Made by a program: the position numbers and the translations under genes. From positions 1-52,559 of the forward strand of contig JBQKHY010000016.1 in NCBI GenBank assembly GCA_052118065.1: a stretch of 52,559 nucleotides of DNA. The letters are read 5' to 3'. Below are positions 16,776-26,477 of this stretch, piece after piece (positions within the stretch are counted from its first letter, which is position 1; every line of letters begins with the position of its first letter). Under the pieces are notes generated by a model. That model saw only the letters and a program-made list of their open reading frames with translations. It was not told where the DNA came from and did no database searches. This DNA is from Ruminococcoides sp052118065. GTDB lineage: Bacteria; Bacillota; Clostridia; Oscillospirales; Acutalibacteraceae.

Positions 16776-17477
16776 ATGAAAATAGCAATATGTGATGATG
16801 AGGCATTATTTTTGTCCCAATTAAAAAGTAAAATTTATGAATATTCAAATAACCACAATTTAGAGCCGGTAGTAGATGAATACACTGTTGGCAGTAATTT
16901 GATTGATTCTAATATTAAATATGATATTATTATCCTTGACTACCAAATGGATAAAATTGATGGTTTGGAAACTGCAAGACAGTTGCGTAATGGGATTAAT
17001 GAATTTGCTTGTATTATCTTTCTTACTAATTACGGTGAAATATCTATTGACGCTTATTCGGTAGATACATATAGATTTGTATTAAAAAGCACTCTTTGGG
17101 ATGGACTTTACAATGCACTTGATGACTATAGAAAGCGTATGAATACAGGCAAAAGTATTTCTGTAAAATCTGACGGAAGTTATATAACCATTGATACTGA
17201 TGAAATAGTTTTTATTGAGTCACAAAACAGAGTTACATCTATTCACTTATCTAACAATAGGATTATTGAAACTAAAACACCTTTATCCTCTATCTTTGAG
17301 TCGTTACCTCATACCGACTTTTTTAGGGTACATAAGTCATTTATCGTAAGCTTTAGGTATATTACAAGAAGGGACTTTTCTTCCCTAAATGTTACCGGTT
17401 ATGACTATGAGATACCTGTCAGCAGAAAATACACAGCCGATTTTAAAGAGGCTTACTACAATTATTTAAAGGAGTAA
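16776..17477 (+). CDS. LytTR response regulator
   Basis: A 233-residue regulator. Receiver domain at residues 1-115: ICDDEALFLSQ acidic pair, phospho-acceptor in DIIILDYQMDKIDG, switch Thr in IIFLTNYGE, Lys in RFVLKST. LytTR DNA-binding domain at ~130-230 (ISVKSDGSYITIDTDEIVFI, then FFRVHKSFIVSFRYI). It is followed after 3 nt by its kinase. Divergent transcription from the secreted-protein/ABC operon makes that operon its likely target. It is a paralogue of the agrA product earlier in the window but lacks AgrB/AgrD partners nearby. Confidence 0.88.
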   Translation: MKIAICDDEALFLSQLKSKIYEYSNNHNLEPVVDEYTVGSNLIDSNIKYDIIILDYQMDKIDGLETARQLRNGINEFACIIFLTNYGEISIDAYSVDTYRFVLKSTLWDGLYNALDDYRKRMNTGKSISVKSDGSYITIDTDEIVFIESQNRVTSIHLSNNRIIETKTPLSSIFESLPHTDFFRVHKSFIVSFRYITRRDFSSLNVTGYDYEIPVSRKYTADFKEAYYNYLKE

Positions 17478-17480
17478 TTT

Positions 17481-18737
17481 ATGGATTGCTTTGTAGAAAT
17501 TATTTGCGTTTCATCAGTTATATGGTTTGTATTGCATAATGTACTGAACATTGAATTTACTAAGAAATTTATTATTGTACCGATTGCTACTTTTGCAATA
17601 GGTTATTATTTGCTTGTAGGCAAGTTTGATGAAAAATATCTTTTTGGAACAGGGATATTATACTTTTTATTGCCTGTTCTTTCAACTAAGAATGTGAGAA
17701 AAATAGTGATTTTATATGCAGTTACAATAACTACTGCATTGACATACTTTATTTTTGGTTTTGTTTATTTTATTTTTAATATTTTTCAAATACCACTTCA
17801 AGAACCTGCCTATTGTCTCACATTAATAATTGCCATATTAGGAGTTACGAAAATTACAAATAAGAAAGACATTATAAGCACTGCAAAATTATTATCAACA
17901 AAGACTAAAGTAGTCTTACTAATATTTATTGTGTTTCTATTTTGTTTCTTTACAGAACTTAACGATTATCTTTCATATCAATCTAAAGATATACAAATAG
18001 CATACTCATTCTTTCTATACTTAACTGTTATCGGTTGTGGGCTATTAATTATTATGCTAATTAAAAATGTTAGGAAAAAGTCATATTATGAAAACCTAAG
18101 CAACATTATGGATGTTAGATTAACTGAACAGGTTAAGCACTATGAACAAGTAGAAAAAACAGACAATGAACTAAGAAAGTTCCGTCATAACTATAAAAAT
18201 ATGAAAATAGGCTTAATGTCATTACTTAACAACAAAGATACTGACGGTGCTAAAAAATATGTAGCTGATTGTGATGAATTGCTTGATATTGACTACACAC
18301 TTTATCAAACAGGTAATTCAATTATAAATGCTATCTTGTCTGATAAAGCTATGAAAGTTAAGGACAAGGGTATTACAATTAAATTTGCAGGACTTATCCC
18401 TCGAACTAAAATCAGTAATACTGACTTATGCATTATCTTCGGTAACATTCTTGACAATGCTATTGAGGCAGTAGAAAAAGTTGATGATAATATTGCCAAG
18501 GAAATAAACATTGATGTTTATAAGAAAAAAGATTATCTGTTTATTACAGTTACTAACCCTACTAAAACTGAGGTAGCTATTAAGGATAATAAAGTTGTCA
18601 CTTCTAAAGATGATAAGAATAATCATGGTTTGGGACTTTCTTCTGTTGAAGAAACCTTGAAAAAATATGACGGTCACTTAGATTTAGATTGTAATAATAA
18701 TAAGTTCACTACTTCATTTGACTTTTGTGTTGTGTGA
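17481..18737 (+). CDS. GHKL sensor histidine kinase
   Basis: A 418-residue membrane kinase. Residues 1-195 hold six to seven transmembrane helices. A coiled-coil linker precedes the H-box LRKFRHNYKNMKIGL with the phosphorylated His. The ATPase domain has N-box GNILDNAIEAVEK and G-box NNHGLGLSSVEETLKKY. This is the AgrC-like class, which usually senses peptides. It ends shortly before a strong terminator. A link to the nearby secreted protein or its ABC exporter is inferred from position only. Confidence 0.87.
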   Translation: MDCFVEIICVSSVIWFVLHNVLNIEFTKKFIIVPIATFAIGYYLLVGKFDEKYLFGTGILYFLLPVLSTKNVRKIVILYAVTITTALTYFIFGFVYFIFNIFQIPLQEPAYCLTLIIAILGVTKITNKKDIISTAKLLSTKTKVVLLIFIVFLFCFFTELNDYLSYQSKDIQIAYSFFLYLTVIGCGLLIIMLIKNVRKKSYYENLSNIMDVRLTEQVKHYEQVEKTDNELRKFRHNYKNMKIGLMSLLNNKDTDGAKKYVADCDELLDIDYTLYQTGNSIINAILSDKAMKVKDKGITIKFAGLIPRTKISNTDLCIIFGNILDNAIEAVEKVDDNIAKEINIDVYKKKDYLFITVTNPTKTEVAIKDNKVVTSKDDKNNHGLGLSSVEETLKKYDGHLDLDCNNNKFTTSFDFCVV

Positions 18738-18755
18738 TATTTTTTAAGTTTAGAG

Positions 18756-18793
18756 AAACCTCCTTGTTATGTAACAAGGAGGTTTAATTTTTT
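18756..18793 (+). terminator. Rho-independent terminator of the kinase operon
   Basis: A 13-bp stem AAACCTCCTTGTT/AACAAGGAGGTTT followed by AATTTTTT. The stem includes an anti-SD-like CCTCC/GGAGG pair. Confidence 0.88.
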
Positions 18794-18993
18794 AATGTTA
18801 GTTTAGACTGTTACCACTGTCCGAAAACAATTTATTTATCAAAGTTTAATAAGATTTTTAGGCTTTTATTTTTATATATAATATTTAAAATATTTTGTAT
18901 ATCCATCTAACTTTTACTTATGTTTTGTTCAAATATATAATATATTAAAGGTGAAAAATGGTTCGTGAAATAAATAATAAGGAGGATATTTCT

Positions 18994-20091
18994 ATGAAAA
19001 CTACAAAAAAGATTGTTTCAGTGATACTTTCAATGTGTATGCTAATGTCAACAGCAGTTGTATCAAGCTTTGCAGTTAAGTCAGGTGAAATCTCGCCTGT
19101 TTCATCCGATTATGCAAGAGACAATTCTTACACAAAAGCTGCTGAAGATATTGATGCAGAGTATGCCTACACCGGTGATGATCTGGGTATTACTTACACA
19201 AAAGAAGCCATAACTTTCAAAGTATGGTCACCAACAGCAACCGATGTAAAAGTTAATATCTATGAAACCGGTTCTGATGATGAAAAGGGTGCACATGAAA
19301 TTGGAACATTTGTACTTGAAAAAATGAAGGTTAACGGTGAATGGAATGGTGTATGGACACTTACACTTGTGGGTGAATGGAAAGATTTGTACTATACATA
19401 CTCAATAACAACCACTAATACAACACACATGGGTTCTGATGTAACAAAAAAATATGAAACACTGGATGTTTATTCAAAAGCCGTTGGCGTAAACGGCAAT
19501 CGTTCAATGATTGTTGATCTTAATGATACTAATCCTGATAGTTGGTCAAAGGATAGTCATGTTCTTCTTGACAAGTCAACACAGTCCTCAGTATGGGAAC
19601 TTCATATCAAAGACTTCTCTTATGACAAAGCTTCAGGTGTAAGTGATGCTAACAGAGGTAAATACCTAGCTTTTACAGAAAAAGGTACTACACTTAACGG
19701 TGAAGGTAAAGTTTCAACATGTATTGATTACCTTAAAAATCTTGGGGTAACAACAGTACAACTTAACCCGTTCAATGACTTCCAATCAGTAAATGAAGCC
19801 GGAGATAATACTCAGTATAACTTGGACTATGATCCACAAAATTATAATGTTCCGGAAGGTTCATATTCTTCAAACCCATATAACGGTAAAGTAAGAATTA
19901 AAGAATGTAAAGAGATGATAAAGGCTCTTCATGATGCAGGAATTTCAGTTGTAATGGATGTTGTTTACAATCACACTTATTCAACAGATTCATGTTTTCA
20001 AAAAACAGTTCCTGACTATTATTACAGAAAGACAACAACAGGTGCATTCTCTAATGGTTCAGGTTACGATAATGAAGAGGATAGTATATAA
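18994..20091 (+). pseudogene. Type I pullulanase, truncated before the catalytic residues
   Basis: The start ATG 18994 follows AAGGAGG at 18979-18985. The 365-residue frame has a signal peptide, a CBM48-like N-terminal domain (ITFKVWSPTATDVKVNIYET), and the opening of a GH13 barrel: SSVWELHIKDFSYDKASGV, NLGVTTVQLNPFND, the pullulanase motif YDPQNYNVPEGSYS and region I VVMDVVYNHTY. It ends in GAFSNGSGYDNEEDSI, precisely where homologues continue toward region II (GFRFDLM). The catalytic nucleophile, acid/base and region IV are therefore absent; type I pullulanases are at least about 600 residues. It may be secreted as an inert N-terminal piece, but a 3'-deleted pseudogene is the simplest view. 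Loss would reduce alpha-1,6-glucan debranching unless another copy exists. Confidence 0.85.
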
Positions 20092-20126
20092 TAAATATAT
20101 TTAGTTTCAAATTTATCTATATAAAT

Positions 20127-20155
20127 AAGTCACCTACCAACATGATAGGTGACTT
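20127..20155. terminator. Terminator-like hairpin between convergent remnants
   Basis: AAGTCACCTA/TAGGTGACTT stem of 10 bp with a 9-nt loop. The T run is weak on either strand, so termination strength is uncertain. Confidence 0.55.
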
Positions 20156-20162
20156 AAGTAAA

Positions 20163-21434
20163 TTATTTAACTTTCACATTTAAGGATTTGCTCCAAGTAG
20201 AATAAATTTTTGTTGACTTACCGTTAACTTTAACATTCTTGTAAGTTCTAATACGAACATAATACTTCTTCTTAGATTTCAAATTAGAAATTGATTTTGA
20301 AGTTACTTTATTACTAGTTACATTTAATAATTTTGCACTCTTAAAGTTAGAGTTCAAACTATATTGCAACTGATAACCGTTAGTTTGAGAAACTTGCTTT
20401 TTCCACTTAACTTTTACTTTCTTTTTACTTGAAGATAAATTAGTTAAGGTTGTTGATTTAGGAATAATAGTAAAAGTTTTGTTAACTGTTCCACTGTAAT
20501 TATCTTTAAACTTTATTGTAACCTTGTAATTACCAACATTTTTAAGACCTTTACTGTATGCAACAGTATAATTAGAATTGTTGATTTTCTTACCCTTAGA
20601 ATCTTTAACTATAACTAACGGTTTGATAGTTTTACCGTTATAAGTAAAGGTATTACTTGAAAGTTTAACACTTGATATTTTAGGAATAATCTTTGTTGAA
20701 AGTGTCTCTTTGCATACTGAACAAGTAGTTACTATTTTGCCATTCTTATTGATTGTAGCTTTTGTTACTGCTCTTACTTTTGTATGACCATTGATACAAA
20801 GATTATCATTATTAGGTGTCATATCAAGTAGGTTATAATACCATATGGTTTCGCCATTTGAATCTAGACTTGTTGTTTCATTATTAAATTTATAGGTAAC
20901 ACCATTAACAACAATGTTTGTATTTTCATTAAAGCGATAACCTGAATTATAGCCATCATCAGTTAATTTCACATAGACATTATAACTGTACTTAGTGTTA
21001 GCTTCAAAAGAAGTCATTAACTTACCCCAACTACCTTCAAAATCACCATATCTACCGTTCCAATATTCAGAAGAAGTAATACCACCTTTTTCTGTTAGCC
21101 AACCTTCATTATCAATATAATAAGGTGCATTACTAGGAACTTTACCTGAAAATACAGGTTTATCTCCAACATTAAAGCTTAACTTTGCATTATTAACTTC
21201 AATCTTATCAATATACTTTATCTTAACAGGCTTAATTGTTTTTAAAGCAAATGCAAATAAAGTTGTGTTGTCTTTACCAATAGTAATGTTATCTGGTTTT
21301 ACAACAGTATCACCAAACTTAAAAGTTAAATCGGAAACATTTGAAAATGTATGACAATTCTTAGCTTTCAAAGCTATACTGTACATATATGTTTTGCCTT
21401 CTTCAAATAAGGAAATCAATTTTAAAATAGGCAT
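20163..21434 (-). pseudogene. Surface protein with Ig-like and Fn3 modules, 5'-truncated
   Basis: The 423-residue frame lacks a signal peptide and ribosome binding site. It begins MPILKLISLFEEGKTYMYSI, where the first ten residues look like filler and LFEEGKTYMYSIALKAKNCH is the middle of an Ig-like module. A second similar module follows (FEANTKYSYNVYVKLTDDGY), then a CSVCKE spacer, a YNGKTIKPLVIVKD-type Ig-like repeat (NYTVAYSKGLKNVGNYKVTI), and a C-terminal Fn3 domain (VKVKWKKQVSQTNGYQLQYS ... YYVRIRTYKNVKVNGKSTKI). Such modules are common in cell-surface proteins of ruminococci. The terminator of the next gene lies only 7 nt upstream, so the true 5' end has been deleted. The product could not be exported as it stands. 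Confidence 0.75.
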
Positions 21435-21440
21435 AGCAAA

Positions 21441-21476
21441 AGCCTGAGGAAATACTTAAATGTATCTTCTCAGGCT
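21441..21476 (-). terminator. Terminator of the SDR gene
   Basis: Minus-strand stem AGCCTGAG/CTCAGGCT followed by TTTT, 24 nt beyond the SDR stop codon. Confidence 0.7.
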
Positions 21477-21499
21477 AAATTTTCACTATTTAAAATTTA

Positions 21500-22243
21500 T
21501 TAAGTTCTCATAGCTCCATCTACTGACAGAATTTCACCGGTAACATATGAAGCCATATCACTAGCTAGGAACAAGAAAGCATTTGCAATATCTTCCGGTT
21601 CACCTACTCTGCGAAGTGGAATTGCTGCCTTTAGTGGTTCAATCATTTCTTTTGGTAATGAAGCCACCATATCGGTATTTGTAATACCCGGAGCAACTGC
21701 ATTTACTCTAATATTAAAAGGTCCAAGTTCTCTGGCTAATGACCATGTTAAGCCATTAACTGCTGATTTACTGGTTGGATAACCAATACCGGAACGCTGA
21801 CCACAAATGCTAACCATTGAACTTGTATTTAGGATACAACCATATCCTTGCTCTTTCATAATCTTTACAGTTGGTAAAATACCATTCATAATTGAATTGA
21901 CATTTAACTGCATAATGTTTGCAAATTGCTCTGATGTATATTTATCAAGTGGTGTACTATCAGACACACCTGCATTATTTACCAGAACATCAATTTTGCC
22001 ATACTTCTCTTTGATACTGTTGATCTCTGTTTCAACAGCTTTTGCATCCTTTAGATTTGGCCATGCACCACTAACTTCCCAAGCAGAGTTTTCTGCTTTT
22101 AGAGAAGTAACAGCCTTTTCAACTGTTTCCTGCCTTGAACCAAACAGTACAACTTTTGCACCATTTTCTAGGAACTTTTTAACAGTTGCATAACCTATAC
22201 CTCTTGTACCACCTGTAACAACTGCTACTTTGTCCTTTAACAT
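21500..22243 (-). CDS. Short-chain dehydrogenase/reductase, FabG/BaiA-like
   Basis: A 247-residue classical SDR. Cofactor motif VVTGGTRGIGYATVKKF, NNAG at the central strand, catalytic Ser in NTSSMVS, and YxxxK in IGYPTSKSAV are all present, followed by VNAVAPGITNTDM and SVDGAMRT. The pattern through GGTRGIG, FLENGAKVVLFG, IGYPTSK and ASDMAS resembles bile-acid 3-alpha-hydroxysteroid dehydrogenase BaiA as I remember it. It resembles FabG less in the first third. After the second strand it has GSRQE, where BaiA has an acidic residue excluding NADPH; the Arg favours NADP(H). Monocistronic, with its own terminator. Substrate unproven. Confidence 0.8.
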   Translation of the reverse strand: MLKDKVAVVTGGTRGIGYATVKKFLENGAKVVLFGSRQETVEKAVTSLKAENSAWEVSGAWPNLKDAKAVETEINSIKEKYGKIDVLVNNAGVSDSTPLDKYTSEQFANIMQLNVNSIMNGILPTVKIMKEQGYGCILNTSSMVSICGQRSGIGYPTSKSAVNGLTWSLARELGPFNIRVNAVAPGITNTDMVASLPKEMIEPLKAAIPLRRVGEPEDIANAFLFLASDMASYVTGEILSVDGAMRT

Positions 22244-22417
22244 AATTTCATCACTCCTAAAATTAATTTCAAATATACCCTTATCACTAAAATAATATAT
22301 CCATATATCATTTTATACATATATTATAATTTTTATTAACATATTGTCAATATTTTAAATAATATTTATGTATAGTATTTTGCTATAGGAAGTTATAACT
22401 AAAAACTATTGCTTTCA

Positions 22418-22906
22418 CTAAATAACTGTAAGTAACAATCCGTCAATAATAGCTACTATCAAAAACATTACACAACCTTTTATAAAGGATAGAAAATGTT
22501 TCTTTGGATTAGAATATAATTCCGGTTTATTTTCTGTACCGGTAAATCTTACTCTACTTGAATTTCTCCACCACAATATATCAATAACCAGAAAGTCAAA
22601 TAAATTTAATATTTGTCCCAAAAGCAATATATTTATAAGGTTATTTAGATAAGTATTACTTTTAATGAAAAATCCAAATACAAATAATATGACTAAGAAC
22701 ATAATTAAATTTGAAATGAAAGAAACTAAAGGTTTATATGGCTTAATTTTACTATTTAATTTCGGATTAGCTTTCACAATATTTTGGGCATCATCGGGAT
22801 AAGAATAATAACTTTTGATATTTTTCTCATCAGTACCTGTACCGAGATAACATATACCCCAGAAAAGACCACACAAAATAATTAACTCAATCCAAATCAA
22901 TAACAT
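22418..22906 (-). CDS. Hypothetical four-helix membrane protein
   Basis: A 162-residue protein with four hydrophobic segments: residues 2-20 (LLIWIELIILCGLFWGICYL), ~62-83 (FISNLIMFLVILFVFGFF), ~88-112 (INILLLGQILNLFDFLVIDI) and ~142-162 (FIKGCVMFLIVAIIDGLLLT). A WWRNSSRVRFTGTENKPELY segment lies in the loop before the last helix. The start ATG 22904-22906 has AGAGGGG immediately upstream, unusually close. I recall similar hypothetical proteins in clostridia but know no function. Monocistronic as far as can be seen. Confidence 0.6.
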   Translation of the reverse strand: MLLIWIELIILCGLFWGICYLGTGTDEKNIKSYYSYPDDAQNIVKANPKLNSKIKPYKPLVSFISNLIMFLVILFVFGFFIKSNTYLNNLINILLLGQILNLFDFLVIDILWWRNSSRVRFTGTENKPELYSNPKKHFLSFIKGCVMFLIVAIIDGLLLTVI

Positions 22907-23000
22907 TCCCCTCTCTGCTCTAAATTATAATTAAAATAATCTAAGTTATACACGCATTTTATGACACTTCATATCTATAATAATTACTGAGGTGGTTATT

Positions 23001-23189
23001 TTGAAGTATGATAATTCGCAAAGTTTAATACAAAACAGTAATAGTACCAGACAATTCTTTCTATCTCTTCCCGTTAATGTTCAATTAGAACTTCATAAAC
23101 ATAATGAATATATACATTCAGCCCATCAACTTCATAACCTTGTATATTTTATGGAAAACAATTTTTATAGTATGAATGACATTAAATGA
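23001..23189 (+). CDS. Small protein of unknown function
   Basis: A 62-residue ORF. TTG 23001 is preferred because GAGGTGG at 22989-22995 lies 5-6 bases upstream; a GTG at 22992 falls inside that site. The core RQFFLSLPVNVQLELHKHNE, followed by YIHSAHQLHNLVYF, has regular aromatic and His positions suggestive of a short helical hairpin, not random A+T-rich sequence. Small ORFs of this pattern seem familiar from clostridia, but I cannot name the family. It precedes the restriction island and is transcribed toward it. Confidence 0.45.
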   Translation: MKYDNSQSLIQNSNSTRQFFLSLPVNVQLELHKHNEYIHSAHQLHNLVYFMENNFYSMNDIK

Positions 23190-23298
23190 AGTTTTCTCAA
23201 AGGTTTCCTAGTAGTTATATATATTAAATTAGCTAAAGTAATATTTGATAAAAAAGAATTTTGTTAGTTAGTTGTTGCTAACCTTTGCTTTTAAGTAA

Positions 23299-23324
23299 AG
23301 CAGATACTAATGTTAGTATCTGCT
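23299..23324. repeat. Strong hairpin between small ORF and restriction operon
   Basis: AGCAGATACTA/TAGTATCTGCT, a perfect 11-bp stem with loop ATGT. It lacks a clear T run on either strand, so it may be a weak terminator for the convergent transcripts. Nothing else is seen in 23190-23414. Confidence 0.6.
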
Positions 23325-23414
23325 AACTACTATCACTCATTATACTTATTATCATACAAATGTCAAATTTTTAATGAAAGCAGTAAAATATCTAATAAAA
23401 GATTATACTAGATT

Positions 23415-26400
23415 TCATTTTGTCACAATATCGAGAAGAGTTTTGTAACTATCAACTACATCATAAACAACCTCACCGTTACTAATAGCTTTGAAATGTT
23501 CTCTTGCACAATGAATTTTTGATTCTTCAATCAAACGAAGTTGCATTGAATTCATAGAACCCTTAGTTTCGGCAACGAAATAAATGTGCTTTACAGTACC
23601 CTCATAAAATGCAATAGCCCAATCAGGATTATAATGTCCTACTGGGGTAGAAATATAAAATCCGTCCGGAAGTTTAACATATACTGCAACATCCTTATTC
23701 ACATCTAATTCCGTTGCAAAGTCTCTCTCATTTGTGGAGTCATACACAATATGGTCATACAAGTGCTTTTTAGCTTTCATTGCATTTGTACCAAGACGAC
23801 CCTTAATTGTCGGGTCGGTAAATACATCTGTACCATATTTTTCATCCATAACATCATATGTAATATGTTCAATAATTGAAGTTGCCTTTTGGTCATTAAT
23901 TAATGCTGATGCCTTAATAATAAATTCCTCCGGATTTTCCTTAAACTGATTAAAAACAGTAGGCTTGATTCCTTTGAGAATTTGAATAATAGCTTTTCTT
24001 GTAAGACCTGTATCATCTACAAGTTTACCGATTAAGTCATATTTTACATTAGAATTTGATGGAGTTATATTGCCATAACTTGCAGATTCTTCTTTTACAA
24101 AAGACTCACCACTAACCAGTTCATCTTTTGATCTAATTTGTTCCATTGCACCTGTTTCAACTTTGAAATATATTTTTGATACACGCAACTTTCTATCTAA
24201 TGAATCAATAGCTTTTCTTACTAATTCATCAGTATCAAAGTCAACAACATAAACAGATTTGGAATTAATCTTTGACCATAGTGCTTTAAATTCAGGCATA
24301 GCTAATTTGCTTTCATCAACCACAAGTTCAACATTGTTGCTACGAGCATTTTCAGGTTGCATAGTTCTGCTGTCATAAATTGAGTCGATAATCTCAATTA
24401 CAGAAGCTGCTGAGTCAGCAACTTCTTCTGCAACCTTAATTTCACCATTTGCCTTATCTTCATAGTACTTGTCTGTCAAAATGCCTTTTTTGTCAATATA
24501 GCCATTAACAATAAGGTCAAATTGAATAGCATTAGCCATACTGTAGTCAACTACTTGTTCATTACCGTTATTATCTTTAATAACTTTACCAACAAACAAA
24601 TCTACTGTAACTGCTTTTGGTCTGTCTGAAACTGCATCGGCAATTTCACTCTGTAATCCTTTAGCAAAACTATCATAGCTTTCACTGGCAATAACAGTCA
24701 GCAAATTTACATTATGAACATCATTGCCGAGAGCATTAGTATCCATACGCTCACCATCTTGGTTAACGCAAAGACGAAGTCCACGACCAACTTCTTGTCT
24801 TTTTCTTGTTTCACTAGAACTTTGCTTTAGCGTACAAATTTGGAAAACATTAGGATTATCCCAGCCTTCGCGAAGTGCTGAATGAGAAAAAATAAAACGA
24901 ACAGGAGAACGCTTAGGGTTTCTATCCAGCAAAAGCTCTTTGTTTTTCATAATAAGGTCATAAGCGTCAACATCATCTGTTGTTCTTTCTTTTTTGTTTT
25001 TCAACTTGCTGTCAACCATTTTGCCTTTTTTATCAATAGAAAAGTAACCGGCATGAGTTTTTTCAGCAGAAATAGAATCTAGATATTTTAAATATTCATC
25101 TTCACCTACACCCATTTGAAGGTTGCTGACAATATCGTTATATTCTTCTTCAAACATATCTGCATAGATACCATTGATAGGTTGACCTGAATCATCATAC
25201 TGTTTATACTTTGCAACTTCATCAATAAAGAATAAGGACAGCACCTTAATATTTTTATAGAACAGTTCTCTTTCCCTTTGAATATGAGAAAGAATTGTCT
25301 CTCTAATTTGAATACGGCGCAACTGTTCTTCACTCACTTTACCTATAACATCACCGGCAAAAATCTTTATGCCATTGATAAATTCAACAGAATCATCACG
25401 ACCATCAATTCTAGAAACAACAAAGCCTTCCTTGTATTCTTCCATTTGACCGGAATTGTCATAAAGATTATATCCTTCAGTTACTGTTCTAGTAATTTTA
25501 CGGACACCTGTTGCACCTTTAAAATCAAACTGAATTGTAGCAGTAGGTGCAGACTTAGAAAGATTGATACTTTCCAGATATACATAACTTTCTGTTGCAG
25601 TACTACCGGATTCTGTAATACCTTTAACAGCTATTTTCTTAACAAGACGCTTGTTATATGCTTCCATTGCATCAAGTCGATAAATCATATTATATATACT
25701 ATCTGACTTATGAGTAGCAGAATAACGAAGGGTTAGCAAAGGATTAAACTGTTTTAAGTTTTCTTTAGTCTTTTTGCCTTCAACAGACTGGGGTTCATCA
25801 ATAATCATAATAGGATTAGTCTTAGCAATAATATCTATTGGTCGGCGAGAACGGAATTCATCAAGTTTCATATAAATTCGTCTTGCATCTTTACCTCTGG
25901 CATTAAATGCCTGTGAATTGACAATCATAACATTAATTGAATTATCAGATGCAAAACGGTCAATCTCAGTAAGCTGTGACGAATTATAAATAAAGAAACG
26001 GACTTTCTTACCATATTCTTCAGCAAAGTGTTCTTGAGTTACCTGGAAAGACTTATACACACCTTCACGAATAGCAATACTAGGAACAACTACAATAAAC
26101 TTGCTCCAACCATAGTGCTTATTAAGTTCATACATTGTTTTTATATATGTATAAGTTTTACCAACACCTGTTTCCATTTCAATAGTCAAGTTAAATCTGC
26201 CTTCAAGTTTTTCTGACGGTTTGATTTGATTTGCTCTTTGTATTGTATTAATATGTTCCAAAATTAGTCTATCATTTAATTCAGGTACAATTTTGTGGTT
26301 ACTCCAACCTGTATAGTCAAGATCTTCTGTTGTAGATTGTTGATATGTACCACTACCTCTATCCATCATATATGAAGGTGTTAAATAAGGTTGTCCGGCA

Positions 26401-26465
26401 AATACATCAACAACTGCTTTTGCTGCATCTGCTTGGAATTTCTGATGCTTAAATTGTAGTTTCAT
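23415..26465 (-). CDS. res: Type III-like restriction subunit Res (helicase-endonuclease)
   Basis: A 1016-residue SF2 translocase/endonuclease. Walker A METGVGKTYTYIKTMYEL at ~98-115, Walker B/DEAD-like IIDEPQS, motif III YSATHK, motif VI RQEVGRGLRL. The C-terminus holds a PD-(D/E)xK nuclease: NPDWAIAFYEG followed by YFVAETKGSM, supplying Asp, Glu and Lys. This is the Res half of a type III restriction-modification enzyme, which needs ATP and the Mod subunit to cut near asymmetric sites. The start ATG 26465 has AAGGAGG. It is the last gene of an operon of five minus-strand genes, 12 nt after mod. Confidence 0.9.
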   Translation of the reverse strand: MKLQFKHQKFQADAAKAVVDVFAGQPYLTPSYMMDRGSGTYQQSTTEDLDYTGWSNHKIVPELNDRLILEHINTIQRANQIKPSEKLEGRFNLTIEMETGVGKTYTYIKTMYELNKHYGWSKFIVVVPSIAIREGVYKSFQVTQEHFAEEYGKKVRFFIYNSSQLTEIDRFASDNSINVMIVNSQAFNARGKDARRIYMKLDEFRSRRPIDIIAKTNPIMIIDEPQSVEGKKTKENLKQFNPLLTLRYSATHKSDSIYNMIYRLDAMEAYNKRLVKKIAVKGITESGSTATESYVYLESINLSKSAPTATIQFDFKGATGVRKITRTVTEGYNLYDNSGQMEEYKEGFVVSRIDGRDDSVEFINGIKIFAGDVIGKVSEEQLRRIQIRETILSHIQRERELFYKNIKVLSLFFIDEVAKYKQYDDSGQPINGIYADMFEEEYNDIVSNLQMGVGEDEYLKYLDSISAEKTHAGYFSIDKKGKMVDSKLKNKKERTTDDVDAYDLIMKNKELLLDRNPKRSPVRFIFSHSALREGWDNPNVFQICTLKQSSSETRKRQEVGRGLRLCVNQDGERMDTNALGNDVHNVNLLTVIASESYDSFAKGLQSEIADAVSDRPKAVTVDLFVGKVIKDNNGNEQVVDYSMANAIQFDLIVNGYIDKKGILTDKYYEDKANGEIKVAEEVADSAASVIEIIDSIYDSRTMQPENARSNNVELVVDESKLAMPEFKALWSKINSKSVYVVDFDTDELVRKAIDSLDRKLRVSKIYFKVETGAMEQIRSKDELVSGESFVKEESASYGNITPSNSNVKYDLIGKLVDDTGLTRKAIIQILKGIKPTVFNQFKENPEEFIIKASALINDQKATSIIEHITYDVMDEKYGTDVFTDPTIKGRLGTNAMKAKKHLYDHIVYDSTNERDFATELDVNKDVAVYVKLPDGFYISTPVGHYNPDWAIAFYEGTVKHIYFVAETKGSMNSMQLRLIEESKIHCAREHFKAISNGEVVYDVVDSYKTLLDIVTK

Positions 26466-26477
26466 GTCCGTTCCTCC

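Noticed and set aside
25278..25706. 142-residue plus-strand ORF within res
   Set aside because: It is a shadow of the res gene; composition (Asn/Ile/Cys/Phe-rich) and lack of a start signal argue against coding.
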